Source: Mycobacterium dioxanotrophicus (GTDB taxonomy: Bacteria > Actinomycetota > Actinomycetes > Mycobacteriales > Mycobacteriaceae). Taken from it: a stretch of 64,000 nucleotides of DNA. The stretch is from NCBI RefSeq assembly GCF_002157835.1, contig NZ_CP020811.1, positions 1 to 64,000 on the forward strand, given 5' to 3'. Below, piece by piece: positions 1-10,870 of this stretch (its first letter is position 1; each line of letters begins with the position of its first letter). Both the position numbers and the translations under genes were made by a program. The notes under the pieces were generated by a model that was given only the letters and a program-made list of their open reading frames with translations, made no database searches and was not told the DNA's origin.

Positions 1-1209
1 TGACGACGACCGTGGACGTGTATGGGTTGCGGGTCAACCAGGCCGGGTCATGCGCGCGATGACTGCCACTGCGGTGATGGAAGCGTTGGGCTGGAAGCAT
101 TCTCGGCTGAACCGGTTGGAGAAGTCGACCACGACGGCGTTGCCGATCGAGGATTTCGACCGGCTGGTGGCGGTGTTGCGGTTCCCGGCGAAATTTTTCA
201 CCACCGCTCCGACGTCGCGGGTGCACCAGTCGGATCTGTTGTTCCGTGCGCCGCGGTCGATCACGGCGACCGAGCGGGAGTATTTGGCGCAGTTCGCGGC
301 ATTGGCTGGGGAGTTTCTCGACGAGCTCAATGGCCGCACTCAGTTACCTGCGGTGAAGTTGCCGATACTTCCGATCGACACCGCGGTGACCCAGGCCGCT
401 GCGGCGGTGCGTGCCAGTTGGGGGTTGGAGCACGATCAGCCGATCGAGTACCTGACGCATGAGATTGAGCGCAGCGGTGTGGTGGTCGTGGTGCGCCGGT
501 TGCTGACCTCCTCGTCACGGCGGATCCTGGGTGACGGGGATTCCACCGGCAAGATCGACAAGCATTTGGGTTATTCGGTGCGTGTCGGGGAGTTCAATAC
601 CCGGCCGTTGATCGTTGTGCGGCAATCGAATTCGTGGGAACGGACCCGCTGGACGCTGGCTCATGAGGTGGGTCATCTGGTGTTGCATGCCTCGGGCAGC
701 GTCACCGAGGCCTGCGAGGAGCAGGCGTCGCAGTTCGCGTCGGAGTTGTTGGCGCCGGCGGCGGTTCTGGCCAAGGAAGTGTCGCGGGCCCCGTCGCTGG
801 CGGAGTTGTTGCCGGTGAAAGCCAAGTGGGGTGTGTCGCTGGGGGCGTTGATCAAGCACCTGCATACCTCGCAGTTGTTGACTGGGGCGCGGTTTGAGGC
901 GTTGCGCCGCCAGCTCTACACCCGGGTCAATCCGGATACCGATACGACGTGGGGTCGGGTGGAGCCGGGCTGGAATGACCGTGAGGTGGAGCGGCCACGA
1001 TTGATCAGCAAGTGGCTGGAGATGGCGTTTTCGGCGCGGTCGGCGGCGATGCTGGCCCCTATGACTTGGTGTGGCCGCAGGATCTGCTGGAGGACTTCAT
1101 GGCCGGGCAGCGGGCCGCCCGGGCGCGGCGGCGGTGCGGGTGGCGGCCGGCAGCGGCAGAGCGACGGTCGGACCCGCGACAGCGGCGCCCAGTACGGGCA
1201 GCAATGTGA
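1..1209 (+). CDS. XRE-type HTH + ImmA/IrrE metallopeptidase (copy 1, start codon cut by window edge)
   Basis: Probable zinc protease-regulator of the ImmA/IrrE (DUF955) family, whose members cleave or remove a partner repressor to switch on mobile elements. An N-terminal helix-turn-helix region (ending near SRLNRLEKST) is followed at about residue 200 by HEVGHLVLH, the HExxH zinc site, then a helical C-terminus ending PVRAAM. Copy 2 supplies the ATG (32814). Two one-base losses break the frame as printed: one C near base 44 (present in copy 2), and one T in the TTTT run near 1030 (missing in both copies), after which the reading GPYDLVWPQDLLEDF resumes. The gene lies 54 bp before the first recombinase gene, so it probably controls excision or cargo transfer; that role is inferred. 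Confidence 0.75.
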
Positions 1210-1263
1210 TTCCGTTGCGGCAGCGAAGCCGGCGCGGCTAAAACACAAGGGGGTCGGGGGCCG

Positions 1264-2465
1264 GTGGCGCGAGTGCAGCGGGTGATCTTTGCCGACCAGC
1301 CTGTCACCTACACGATCGTCGGCGCCGATCATCTGCCGGTGGCCCCGGCTGCGGAGTATCTGAGGTTTCTGCGTGAGGGGGGCGCGTCCCCGCACACGGT
1401 GCGTGGCTACGCCGCGGGGTTGGCGCGGTGGTTCACGCTGCTCGAGCACACCGGCCATCGTTGGGATGACTTCCCCACCACCCTGTTCGGGCAGTACTTG
1501 CAGTATCTGCGGACTGGTGATCTGCCCGGGACACCGCGCCTGGGTGCCCCCGAGACCAAGATGGTGACCAGTTCTTTGCAGCCACGGGCGGCTGCGGTGT
1601 TGTCGATGTATCGCTATCACGCTGATGCCGGCACCACCGAGGTGCCGTATCGGCGTTTGGTCACTCAGCGGGGCAGCTGGCGGCGCCACACCCGCTACGT
1701 CGGGTTCCTCGACGGCGTCGGGCCCCACCGCGACGGTGAGCATCCGATCTACCCGGTGCGCACCCCGCGGCGATCGGCCACCCCTGTCTTGTCGCCTGCC
1801 CAGGTGGCCACGATCCTCGATGGCTGCTCGGTGCAGCGCGACGGGGACTGGTCCGGTGGGGCCGCCGGGGTGCGCAACCGGTTGTTTTTCGCTGTGCTGG
1901 CTGAAACGGGAATGCGTCTGGGCGAGGCCTTATCGCTGCGGCACAACGATTTTCATATCGGCGCCGGTGCGACCCCGTGGATCGACATTGTGGAGCGCCA
2001 AGATCACCCTACGGTGCTCGGGTCAAGACCGGGCCGCGGCGGATCTATGTCGGAGATGACCTGGAGGCACTGTATTCAGAGTATGTGTGGCAGCTGGTGG
2101 CGATGAACGCCGACCAGGCCGTGGCGGATCTGTCGAATCATTTTGTGTTCGTCAATCTGCAACGGGGGCCGCGGTTTTCGCCGATGCGCCAGGAGAATGT
2201 CTACGAGAAGGTCCGCGGCCTGCGCACAGCGCATCGGAGTCTGCCGCCGGATTGGTCACCGCACTGGCTGCGCCACACTCACGCCACCGCGTTGCTGCTG
2301 GCGGGGGTGCCTGAGCATGTGGTGATGCGGCGGCTGGGGCATGCCGATGTGCAGACCACGCTGTCCACCTACGGCTGGGTCACCCAGGACGCGGCGATGC
2401 GCTCGCTGGCCGAGTGGAAAAACTATGTCGCCGGTTGGAAAGGGCTTCACGATGGCCAGCAATGA
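1264..2465 (+). CDS. tnpA: Tyrosine recombinase, TnpA-like (copy 1)
   Basis: Site-specific tyrosine recombinase, first of the trio. An N-terminal SAM-like core-binding domain is followed by the catalytic domain with Arg I in GMRLGEAL, the HxxR box in HWLRHTHAT, and the C-terminal LGH then STYGW holding the nucleophilic Tyr. GTG start at 1264. Length about 400 aa, a little longer than Tn554 TnpA (361 aa). The printed frame breaks near 2025 because of an extra G (CGGGTCAAG here, CGGTCAAG in copy 2). The end overlaps tnpB by 14 bp (ATGGCCAGCAATGA), so the two are translationally coupled. Presumably acts with TnpB and TnpC to excise and insert the element. Confidence 0.85.
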
Positions 2466-4676
2466 GGGCCACCTGGCCAGGCCCACGGGGAAACTCAACG
2501 CCTCAGTGTGGCAGGCGCAGTGGGCCCTGGTGCCCGCCGAATGGCGCCGCCCGGCCTATCAGGTGCATCTGCCCCCGGCAGATCGGGTGTTCCTGTCCCG
2601 CAAGAACGATGTGCCGCCCGCTGCGGCCGCTGGGGTGTACGACTTCACCCCGCAGGCCACACCGGCGCGGTTCGCCGACGAGATCGCCTGGTGGGTGTGG
2701 GTGTGCTACCACGAGGGGCTGCGCAAGATAGAGCATTCCCTGCTGCGCTGGGCCACCCAGGCCATCAGCGCCGCCGCGGCCGAGTACCGCAGTGCGCACG
2801 GCCGTCACCCGGTGAGCATCACCGACCTGGCGGTCAACGACATGGTGCGCCATGCGGTCGTGGTGTTCGAGCGGCGCAATGCGCGGCTGCCCGCCGGCGG
2901 CACGCGCCGCAACATCGTGGGCCTGATCGAGCATCTGCACCTGTTTCTGTCGGTGCGGGCCAGCGCCATCGACTGGTGGGCCTATGACACCTGGGATCTG
3001 CGGGCCGATCCACGGATCCCGCAACGCGAACACGAACCGTGCCACGAGAAGACGGTGCGCATCGGGGCGATCGAACCAGCGTGGCTTCGCGAAGGGGTGC
3101 GGTTTTGGCTGCGCACCTGCCTGGATGCGGAGTTGCTGCGCTGGTCCTCGGCAGTCGATCGTGCCCGCGAGATGGCGCGTCACTTCGGTGCATTCGTGAT
3201 CGCGCGCGGCTACACCGATCCCGTCTTATCCGATGACCCGGCGCAGCTACGCCTGATTTTCACTACCTACAACGAATACCTGCGCTCCCCGGCCGCGGCC
3301 GCCCGACATGACAAGCCGTTGTCTGCCACGGCGATCGGCGACAGCCAATCTCAGATCCAGAGCTTCTACACGTTCATGCTCGACCATGCCCCCGAGGCCG
3401 CGGCAGCCACCGGCGATGCGCGTTGGGAGAACCTAACTGCGGCGCACACCCGGTTGTGGGGGCCGGCGTTTCGCACCCGCCGCGCCCACCGCACCCGGGA
3501 ATTGACCTGGTACTCCACTGGAGAACTGCAGCAGATGCTGGCCTACCTCGACGTGCTCGCCGCCCAACGGGGCGCCCTGGTGTCGGTGACCCATCCCGAT
3601 GGCACCGTGTCACTGATCAAAGGCCTCGGCGACCCCCAGGCCGCCCGGATCTGGCTGCTGCAAGCACTGACTGGGCGGCGGGCTTCAGAAATCCTCATGC
3701 TCGATCACCACCCGCTCGAAGCGATCCCCGGCGCGGCGCGGCCACCGCCACCGATGACCCCGATGTGTTCGTGGCCAAACTGCGCTACCAACAGACCAAA
3801 GTCGACGGGGTCATCCCCACCATCCTGGTCGAGCAGGCCGTGGTCAACGTCATCGCCGAGCAACAGCGCTGGCTCGCCGACACCCACCCCAGCCTCACCC
3901 GAAATACCTGTTCATCGCGGTCAAACAAAACCTGGCCGGGCGCCGGCCCGCCCGTATGCGACGTATCGGCCTCCCTGGACAAGCTCGATGCCATCCATGG
4001 TCTCACCGATGCTGCGGGAAACCCGTTGCGGTTCACCCAAACGCATCGGCTGCGCCACACCCGGGCCACCGAACTGCTCAACGACGGCGTGCCGATCCAC
4101 GTCGTCCAGCGCTACCTGGCCACAAGAGCCCGAGATGACCATGCGTTATGCCGCGACACTGGCCGCGACCGCCGAAGCGGAGTTCCTCAAACACAAGAAG
4201 ATCGGCGCTCACGGCACCGACATCGGAATCAGCCCGTCTGACATGTTGGACATGACCCAGCTCTCAGTGCGCACCGACCGGGTCTTGCCCAACGGGGTGT
4301 GCCTGCTGCCGCCACTGAAAACCTGCGACAAGGGCAACGCCTGTCTGTCGTGCGGGCATTTCGCCACCGACGCCACCCACATCGACGAACTCAAAGATCA
4401 GCACGCCAAGACCACGGCGCTGGTCGAGATCAGACGTCAGCAGTACCGCCGGCGCACCGGCCGCGAACTCACCGATGACAACGTATGGGTCGCCCAACGC
4501 CTGCGCGAATTGCATTCCCTGCAAGCCATCCTGGACCGCCTGACCGCAGATCAACGCACCCATCAGGAGGCGATCGCCGGGCCGGGACGGCCAACCGCAT
4601 CCCGCTGCAACCTGTGGCCACCCGCGGTGCGCACGATTCAGCACTGCGCAAAGCCGATCCTCACACACCCGCATGA
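2452..4676 (+). CDS. tnpB: Tyrosine recombinase, TnpB-like (copy 1, frameshifted as printed)
   Basis: Second, large recombinase of the trio (about 743 aa when intact, as in copy 2). The catalytic domain lies in the second half: Arg in TGRRASEIL, HRLRHTRAT box, LGHKSPEMTMRY with the Tyr. A cysteine cluster (TCDKGNACLSCGH) follows, a probable zinc site also typical of Tn554-type TnpB. In this copy at least seven single-base losses in G/C runs between about 3740 and 4580 scramble the frame. Each is restored by the base present in copy 2, so sequencing error is more likely than decay. The stop overlaps the tnpC start (ATGA). Confidence 0.85.
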
Positions 4677-5064
4677 CCGTCACCCCGCCTCCCTCACCGC
4701 CCTTGAGGCCAGCGCCCGCAAACGCAGCGCCGACGTCGAGGCCCGTATCGATCGGGCCCTGAAGAAGATGCGCAAGCAGGGCCTCGACATCAACGTCAGC
4801 AGCCTGGCCCGCCACGCCGGAGTGTCACGCAGCGTCATCCACCGCCGCCCCCAACTGCGAGAACAGATCCGCACCACCCAGCCGCTGGCCGCCGCCCCCG
4901 ATCCACCGCCACCACCGGCTACCAACACCGAGAGCAGCATCATCACCGCACTACGGACCCGCCTGAAGGCACGAGACGCCCAGATCGCCGACCTGAAAGC
5001 CCAACTGCGCGAACGCGACCACATCATCGCGACCCTGCACGGGCAACTGGCCCGCAACCCCTAA
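4673..5064 (+). CDS. tnpC: TnpC-like small transposition protein, DUF6262 type (copy 1)
   Basis: Small basic protein of about 130 aa, third gene of the trio. An HTH-like segment (VSSLARHAGVSRSVIHRR) comes first, then a Pro-rich linker (PDPPPPPAT), then a C-terminal coiled coil of heptads (LKARDAQIADLKAQLRERD). This is the architecture of the Tn554 TnpC / DUF6262 family, which helps orientation or efficiency of transposition. It starts in the ATGA overlap with tnpB. One C is missing just after the start relative to copy 2. The C-terminus ends ARNP here but is six residues longer in copy 2. Confidence 0.75.
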
Positions 5065-5078
5065 CCGGACACCAACTC

Positions 5079-5770
5079 CTAGCTGGCTGGTTGTGCGGGT
5101 CGCTGCGTGGTTTGTGCGGTGATGAAGTCGTCGACGATGCGGGTGCAGTCGTGGTGGCCGATGGCGCGCAGGCCGGTCATGCGGGCAAAGACCAGGGGGC
5201 CGACCAGTTGGCACAGTGCCAGTTCGATGTCGAGTTCACCGAGTTGGTCGAGGGTTTCGGGACTGTGCAGGATTTCGTCGAAAGGCCGTCGGTACTGCTC
5301 GATCACCCGGGTGCGCAGCATGCTGGCAGTGGCGTGGTGACCGGTATCGCTGTCGCTGTCGTGTGTTTCGGTGGGCCCAACGCGGCCCAGGCCAAGGTGG
5401 TGACGTGCAGCGGCGCTTCGGCGAACAGGTCGGCTTGGCGCGAGAGCAGTTCGACGAGCCGCTCACGCAGGGTGCCGCTGGTCGGGGCGGGCGCGATGAC
5501 TTGGGGCAGCAGTCGTTCGAAGGTGGCCGCGAGCAGTTGTGAGGAACTGTTGAAGTGGCGGTAGAGGGTGGTGCGGGCGACCTTGGAGGCTTTGGTGACC
5601 GCGTCGATGGTGACGGCTTCGATCCCACCGGTTTTGAGCAGGTTGGCCGCGGCGTCGAGCAGCCGGGTGCGCGATCGGGTGCGGCGCGGGTCGACGTCGT
5701 CCTCGTCGTCGGGTGCCGCCGCGGGTTCTGTCCCCACCTGACCTCCTGGTGTGTTGCCTCGTCGGTGCAT
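5079..5770 (-). CDS. TetR-family repressor 1 of the cargo module (copy 1)
   Basis: TetR/AcrR-type repressor, about 230 aa. After an acidic leader (PDDEDDVDPRRTR) comes the DNA-binding domain, with recognition helix VARTTLYRHFNSSSQLL, then a ligand-binding helical domain. It is divergent from the thioesterase gene, and a 35-bp palindrome (5792-5826) lies between them, so autoregulation is likely. One G is missing near 5370 (three Gs here, four in copy 2), which breaks the frame in the middle of the ligand domain. The 3' end converges with tnpC, 14 bp apart. Ligand unknown. Confidence 0.85.
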
Positions 5771-5791
5771 TGCGGCCGCTCTCCCGGTTAT

Positions 5792-5826
5792 GGTACCGAT
5801 AGTATCGCAGCGAAACTGCTAGTACC
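5792..5826. promoter_or_regulatory. 35-bp TetR-type operator, site 1 (copy 1)
   Basis: Near-perfect palindrome GGTAC N4 AGT N TCGC followed by one base and its mirror half GCGA N ACT N4 GTACC. It lies in the 111-bp gap between divergent tetR1 and the thioesterase gene, and related sites precede two other cargo genes. Confidence 0.75.
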
Positions 5827-5881
5827 GGCGGTCCCGGGTCGGGACGCGGTGGCGGGGCTGCCCGGGTGTGAGGAGGCCGTG

Positions 5882-6394
5882 ATGGGTGCTGATCAGCCGC
5901 AGCGGTTGCCGTCGCACACGCCGACCTGCATGGGCTGCGGGCCGGACAATCCGCACGGTTTGCAGCTGGAGGTGTTTCGGTGCGGCGATGAGGTGTTCGC
6001 TGATCTGGTGTTCGATGAGCGTCATATCGGCGCGCCCGGGCTCGCACACGGTGGCGCGATCGCCGCGGCGTGTGATGACGTGCTGGGTTTTTCGTTGTGG
6101 ATCGCGGCCACCCCGGCGGTGACGCGCCGTTTGACGGTGGACTATCTGCAGCCGGTGCCGTTGGGGTGCACGCATCGGCTGACCGCGCGGATCGCCGCAC
6201 GCGAGGGCCGGGCCCTGCATGTGGAGGGGGTGGGGGTCGGTGTGGACGGTGTCACCCGGTTCACCGCCTCGGCGGTGTTCATCACGGTGGATGCGGCCCA
6301 TTTCGCCGCCCACGGTGACATCAGCGGTTTCGGGGAGTTGTTCGCCGAGCTGACCCGCTACGGCGGCCCCGACGCGGGGTCGCGGTCGCGATGA
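5882..6394 (+). CDS. PaaI-type hotdog thioesterase (copy 1)
   Basis: Probable acyl-CoA thioesterase of the hotdog fold, 170 aa. An N-terminal Cys/Asn segment (CMGCGPDNPHGLQ) leads to the typical PGLAHGGAIAAACDDV motif, where the Asp acts as the catalytic acid in PaaI-type enzymes, followed by RRLTVDYLQPVPLG. The ATG at 5882 has a strong GGAGG six bases upstream. It overlaps tetR2 by ATGA, so the two are co-transcribed. Being in one regulon with an MmpL exporter suggests it acts on acyl-CoA precursors of an exported lipid or removes a toxic acyl-CoA; this is inference. Confidence 0.85.
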   Translation: MGADQPQRLPSHTPTCMGCGPDNPHGLQLEVFRCGDEVFADLVFDERHIGAPGLAHGGAIAAACDDVLGFSLWIAATPAVTRRLTVDYLQPVPLGCTHRLTARIAAREGRALHVEGVGVGVDGVTRFTASAVFITVDAAHFAAHGDISGFGELFAELTRYGGPDAGSRSR

Positions 6395-7013
6395 GCGCAC
6401 CCACCGCGACACCCCGCAGCCGAGCTCGGCGCCCGCGCCGGCCGGCGGCCGCGGTGCTGGCACGGCGCGAGGCGATCCTGGATGCCGCGTGGGCGGTGGC
6501 CTCAGCACACGGTTTTGACGGGTACAGATGCGTGCGGTGGCCGCGCAGGCCGGCATTGCCGCCAGCTCCCTGTATCGGCATTTCCGATCCAAAAGTCATC
6601 TGCTGGTGACGGTGCTGGCCCGCGAATTCGAACGTCTCGACACCGAATTCGACTGGAGTACCGGTGATCTGGCGCCGCAGGCCCGGCTGGGGCGGTTGAC
6701 AACGCACCTGCACACGGCCTGGCAGGCCAACCCGCACCTGACCGAGGCGATGGTGCGTGCGTTCGTCGTGGCCGACACCGAGGCCACCGGCGCGATCGAG
6801 CACGCCGCCGCGGTGATCGAGGACATGCTGGCCCGCACCCTGGGCGGGCCCGCACCCAGCGCACATGACCGGGACGTGGCCAGCCTGATCGCCGATGTGT
6901 GGCTGGCCAACCTGATCGCCGTCATCGGCGGCCGCATCGATGCAGGCCAGGCCCGCGAGCGCATCGACCGGACCGCCCGGCAGCTGACATCCGGACCCGG
7001 CGCCACCGGTTAG
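6391..7013 (+). CDS. TetR-family repressor 2 of the cargo module (copy 1)
   Basis: TetR/AcrR regulator, about 207 aa: helix EAILDAAWAVASAHGFDG, recognition helix IAASSLYRHFRSKSHLL, then a C-terminal ligand domain. The printed frame breaks near 6518, where GACGGGTACAG must have one more G to join the two parts of the HTH; the same base is missing in copy 2. The start ATGA overlaps the thioesterase stop. Operator site 2 (7015-7049) begins one base after the stop codon and governs the next gene. Two TetR proteins in one small module could bind the same operator family or respond to different ligands. Confidence 0.8.
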
Positions 7014-7014
7014 C

Positions 7015-7049
7015 GAGACTAGTAGTATCGCTGCGCTACTCCCAGTACC
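7015..7049. promoter_or_regulatory. 35-bp TetR-type operator, site 2 (copy 1)
   Basis: Read on the minus strand it is GGTAC N4 AGT ... GCGA N ACT N4 then a degenerate GTCTC half. It lies 38 bp upstream of the small conserved gene and shares spacing and core with sites 1 and 3. Confidence 0.7.
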
Positions 7050-7086
7050 ATAAAGCGACACAATGACGTGTCGAAGGGAGCCGGGC

Positions 7087-7512
7087 ATGCATACCCCCTG
7101 GATCGAGCGGTGCACCGTTCAGCGTGTCTCGTTGCGCGACGGATTGGTGCTCGACCTCGACGATTACAACGAATTGGTGATCGCCACCCCGATCCCGCTG
7201 ACCCTGCCGCCGATCGGACCGTCTTATCCCGAAGAGCAGGTCCTCATCGATCCGGGCAACGTCTCAGCCCAGCAGCGTCCACTGCTGGACCTGGCCGGCG
7301 CGGTGTGCACGGGGGCGTGGTGCGACGAGGACGGCGGATTGCACCTGGGTTTTTCCCGCGGCCATCGCATCGATGTCGCCCCGCAGGAGGCCGCGACCTC
7401 CTGGGAGCTCTACGGCAAACGCCACGGCTACATGGCATGCCTGCCCCGGGGGCGGGTGCGGGTGGTGCGCCACGACCTGCCCGACGACGAATCTGACGAC
7501 GCCGCAAGTTAA
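7087..7512 (+). CDS. Conserved small acidic protein of the efflux module (copy 1)
   Basis: Protein of 141 aa with no recognised catalytic motif. It begins MHTPWIERCTVQRV and has a short beta-rich core (LRDGLVLDLDDYNELVIATP), a PPIGPSYP turn and the central LHLGFSRGHRIDV. Shape and motifs recall DUF6188-like small actinobacterial proteins, but I am not sure of the family. The ATG at 7087 is preferred over the upstream ATG at 7063 because AGGGAG lies eight bases before it. It is preceded by operator site 2 and followed by mmpL 124 bp later, so it is probably induced with the exporter. An accessory role replacing MmpS is possible but unsupported. Confidence 0.7.
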   Translation: MHTPWIERCTVQRVSLRDGLVLDLDDYNELVIATPIPLTLPPIGPSYPEEQVLIDPGNVSAQQRPLLDLAGAVCTGAWCDEDGGLHLGFSRGHRIDVAPQEAATSWELYGKRHGYMACLPRGRVRVVRHDLPDDESDDAAS

Positions 7513-7579
7513 TTCACCCCCGACGCCCCGGCCGCAACCATGGCCCGAAAGATCGGCGCGACCCTTCCGATCCCCGTGT

Positions 7580-7614
7580 GGGACTATTAGTATCGTAGCG
7601 ATACCGATAGTTTC
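7580..7614. promoter_or_regulatory. 35-bp TetR-type operator, site 3 (copy 1)
   Basis: Half-site GGGAC N4 AGT N TCG, then the mirrored GCGA N ACC N4 GTTTC, centred 39 bp before the mmpL start. It has the same geometry as sites 1 and 2. Confidence 0.7.
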
Positions 7615-7635
7615 GTTTCTGTGGGAGGCGTGCGG

Positions 7636-10600
7636 ATGGGCGATCGAACCGAGGGGGCTACGCCCTCCCGTGGGCGGCGGGGAGTCGATCTGTCCGGATC
7701 CTCGGAATACAGCGCCCGGCTGGGTCGGCTCGCGGCGTTCACGGTGGGCCACAAGGCATTAGTGATCGGTGGATGGATCGCGGCCGCGGTGGTGCTGGCG
7801 CTGCTGTTCCCGCAGTTGGAGACGGTGGTGCGCCAACAGTCGGTCGATCTGATCCCGCGGGATGTGCCGTCGTTTCAGACCGTAGACCGCATGAGTGCGG
7901 CCTTCGGTGAGCAGGGGTCCAAGACGATGCTGTTCGTCGCGATGGAAGACCCGGCCGGCCTGAGCGCCGATAATCAGCTGCGCTATCAGGATCTGGTGGG
8001 CGACTGCGCGCCGATCACGACCATGTGCTGCTGGTCCAGGATCTGCTGGCCGACCCGCTCACCAGAACCCAGGCGGTCAGCGCTGACGGCAAGGCCTGGT
8101 ATCTGCCGGTCGGGGTGGCCGGCACCCTCGGGGATCCCACCGCGGCCGAATCCGTGCAAGCCGTGCGCGACCTCACCGACACGGCGTTCGCCAACACATC
8201 CACCACGGCCTATGTCACGGGGCCACCGGCCACGTTCGCCGATCAGATCGCCTCGGCCGAGCACGACCTGGTGTTCATCTCGATCGCCACCGCCGCGCTG
8301 ATCGCCCTGATCCTGCTGATCGTGTACCGGTCGGTGTTCACCGCACTGCTGCCGCTATTGGTGATCGGGATCAGCCTGGCCGTCGGGCGTGGGGTGCTCT
8401 CAGCACTCGGGGAACTGGGTATGCCCGTCTCGCAGTTCACCGTGGCATTCATGACCGCGATCCTGCTCGGCGCCGGCACCGACTACACCGTGTTTCTGAT
8501 CAGCCGCTACCACGAACAACGCCGCGCCCAGGTGCCCGCCGATCAGGCGGTCATCGCAGCCACCGCCAGCATCGGCCGGGTCATCTTGGCCTCGGCGGGC
8601 ACCGTGGCCCTGGCCTTTCTGGCCATGGTGTTCGCCACCTTGAGCGTGTTCGCCGGACTCGGCCCGGCCTGCGCGGTCGCCGTGGCCGTCGGATTCGCCG
8701 CCACCGTGACCCTGCTGCCACCGGTGCTGGCGCTGGCCGCAACCCGCGGCATCGGCGAACCCAAACCCGACCGCACCCGCCGCTACTGGAACAGCGTGGC
8801 CGTGGCCGTAGTGCGCCGCCCGGTACCACTGCTGGTCATCAGCCTGACCATCCTGGTGGCACTGTCGGCGGCCGCGGCGACCATGACCATCAGCTACGAC
8901 GACCGCCAAGGACAACCCGCCACCACCGCCAGCAACCAGGGCTATCAACTGCTGGACCGCCATTTCCCCAAAGACGTCGTCATCACCGAATTCCTCGTCG
9001 TGCAAAACCCCACCGACATGCGCACCGGCAAGACCCTGGCCGACCTCGACGAGATGGCCTCGCGCATCGCCCAAATCCCGTCCGTGACACGTGTTTCCGG
9101 GTCACCCGACCGGCCGGGCAACGCCTCGACCAAGCCCAACTGTCCTGGCAGAACGGACAAATCGGCGACAAGATGGCCGACTCGGTGGCCCAGGGCAACG
9201 ACCGGCGCAGCGACCTGGACAAGCTCACCCACGGCGCCGACCAACTCGCCGACGGCCTAGCCCAACTCGACACCACCGTGCGCACCGCGCTCACCCCCTG
9301 GGCGGAGCACTCACCCAAGCCGGCACCGCCGGAAAGAGCATGCAGCGCTTCGGCCCGCTGCTGCAACAACTCTCAGCCACCGCACCCGAGGTCGACACCG
9401 CCATCCAGGCCGGCCCCGGCATCCGGCCCTTGGCCGAACGCGCCCAGAACGCCATCGCAGCCCTCGACCCGCTCGTCACCGCACTCAACACCTCACCGTG
9501 GTGTGTGACCACCCCACAATGCGCCCAGATCCGCGACCAGGTCACCGTGCTGACCACCCTGCGCGACAACGGATTCTTCACCCAACTCGCCACCCTGGGC
9601 GACCAGTACAACCCGGCCACCAACGCCACCGTCACCGGCACCCTCACCGAAGTGCAACACAGCGTGGCCGCCATGAACAACGCCTTCAAAACCCTCGGCA
9701 ACCCCGAAAACCTGGCCGCCAACATCGGCCGACTCCAACACGGCATCAGCCAACTGGCCTCCGGCGCACGCGCCCTGGCCACCGGCGTGCACGCCCTGGC
9801 CGACAGCAACATCCAAATGCTGTCCGGGATGAGTCAAATCGCGGCCCAACTGCAAAACTCCGCCCGCGCCACCGCCGGATCCGATGCCGCCACCGGCTTC
9901 TACCTGCCCCCGAAGCCTTCGACAACCGCCAATTCGCCGACGTCGCCAAACACTTCCTCTCACCCGACGGCAAAACCGCCCGCTTCGCCATCGACACCAG
10001 CACCGACCCCTACAGCGGCGAGGCGATGAACCTGGCCCGCCAGATCACCGACATCGCCAACACCGCACGACCCAACACCTCCCTGGACCACGCCACCGTC
10101 TCCGTCGCCGGCTTCCCGCCGTCAACTCCGACATCCAACGCCTGCTCTCAGCCGACTTCACCCAACTGGCCATCGCCACCCTGGTCATCGTCGGACTCAT
10201 CCTCATCGCCCTGCTGCGCGCCCTGATCGCCCCCTGTACCTGCTGGGCACCGTCGTGCTGAACTACCTGGCCTCACTCGGTATCGGTGTCATCGTCTTCC
10301 AATGGATCCTTGGCCACGAAATCGCCTGGCCCGTACCACTATTAGCGTTCATCATCCTCGTCGCCGTCGGCGCCGACTACAACATGCTGCTCGTATCCCG
10401 ACTCCGCGAAGAATCCACCCACAACATCCGCGTCGGCGTCCTGCGCACCGTGGCCACCACCGGCTCAGTCATCACCTCCGCCGGCCTCATCTTCGCCGCC
10501 AGCATGTTCGGCCTCATGATCGGATCGGTGGCCATCATGATCCAAACCGGACTCATCATCGGCTGCGGACTGCTGCTGGACACCTTCCTCGTGCGCACCC

Positions 10601-10728
10601 TCACCGTCCCAGCCATCGCCACCCTGCTCCGCCAAGCCAGCTGGTGGCCACAACGCCCCACCACACCCACAACACACCCCACACCCACACCGCAACCAGC
10701 CACCGCCACCGCCACCGCCACAACCTGA
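7636..10728 (+). CDS. mmpL: MmpL-family RND transporter (copy 1, frameshifted as printed)
   Basis: Inner-membrane RND exporter of the mycobacterial MmpL family, about 1032 aa when intact. One TM helix (residues ~35-55) is followed by a periplasmic loop with [13 protein letters not shown], a first five-helix bundle with the proton-relay pair in [10 protein letters not shown], a large second periplasmic domain rich in Gln/Ala heptads, and a second bundle with the matching pair in AVGADYNML. The C-terminus is Thr/Pro-rich. ATG at 7636 with GGAGG eight bases upstream. Six single-base losses (near 7998, 9100, 9298, 9910, 10120, 10232) break the frame. Those near 9100 and 9298 are also in copy 2, and all lie in G/C runs. 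No MmpS partner is present. Substrate unknown; co-regulation with a thioesterase suggests an acyl lipid. Confidence 0.85.
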
Positions 10729-10779
10729 CACCGCCAACAAATTCCGGCCACCGCACAGCGCAGATCATCGAGGACAGCA

Positions 10780-10870
10780 CTACAGATAAACCTGTCGCCC
10801 ACGGTCGCAAACACGATCCCAACCACCGTCAGCGACAGTCGAGTACACCCGCAACCGTCCTACAGATAAC
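10780..10870 (+). repeat. Right end of the element, copy 1, with paired sub-terminal repeats
   Basis: CTACAGATAA occurs at 10780-10789 and again at 10860-10869, right at the end. GTCGAGTACA at 10838-10847 also occurs near the left end of copy 2 (31939-31948). These are candidate recombinase-binding sites. Confidence 0.5.

Larger units (their letters stand above)
1..10870 (+). mobile_element. Tn554-like recombinase-trio element, copy 1 (left end outside window)
   Basis: Almost all of this stretch recurs at 32815-46370, once the IS21 insertion there is removed. It carries an HTH-ImmA/IrrE gene, two tyrosine recombinase genes and a small TnpC-like gene in overlapping order, which is the Tn554 tnpA-tnpB-tnpC plan. 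The cargo is tetR, thioesterase, tetR, a small conserved gene and mmpL. The right end is fixed at 10870 because the two copies diverge abruptly after ACAGATAAC: here the sequence runs into a methanol dehydrogenase gene, in copy 2 into a DUF2637-like gene. The first base of the window is the second base of the ImmA/IrrE start codon, so the left end lies upstream. Confidence 0.85.
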
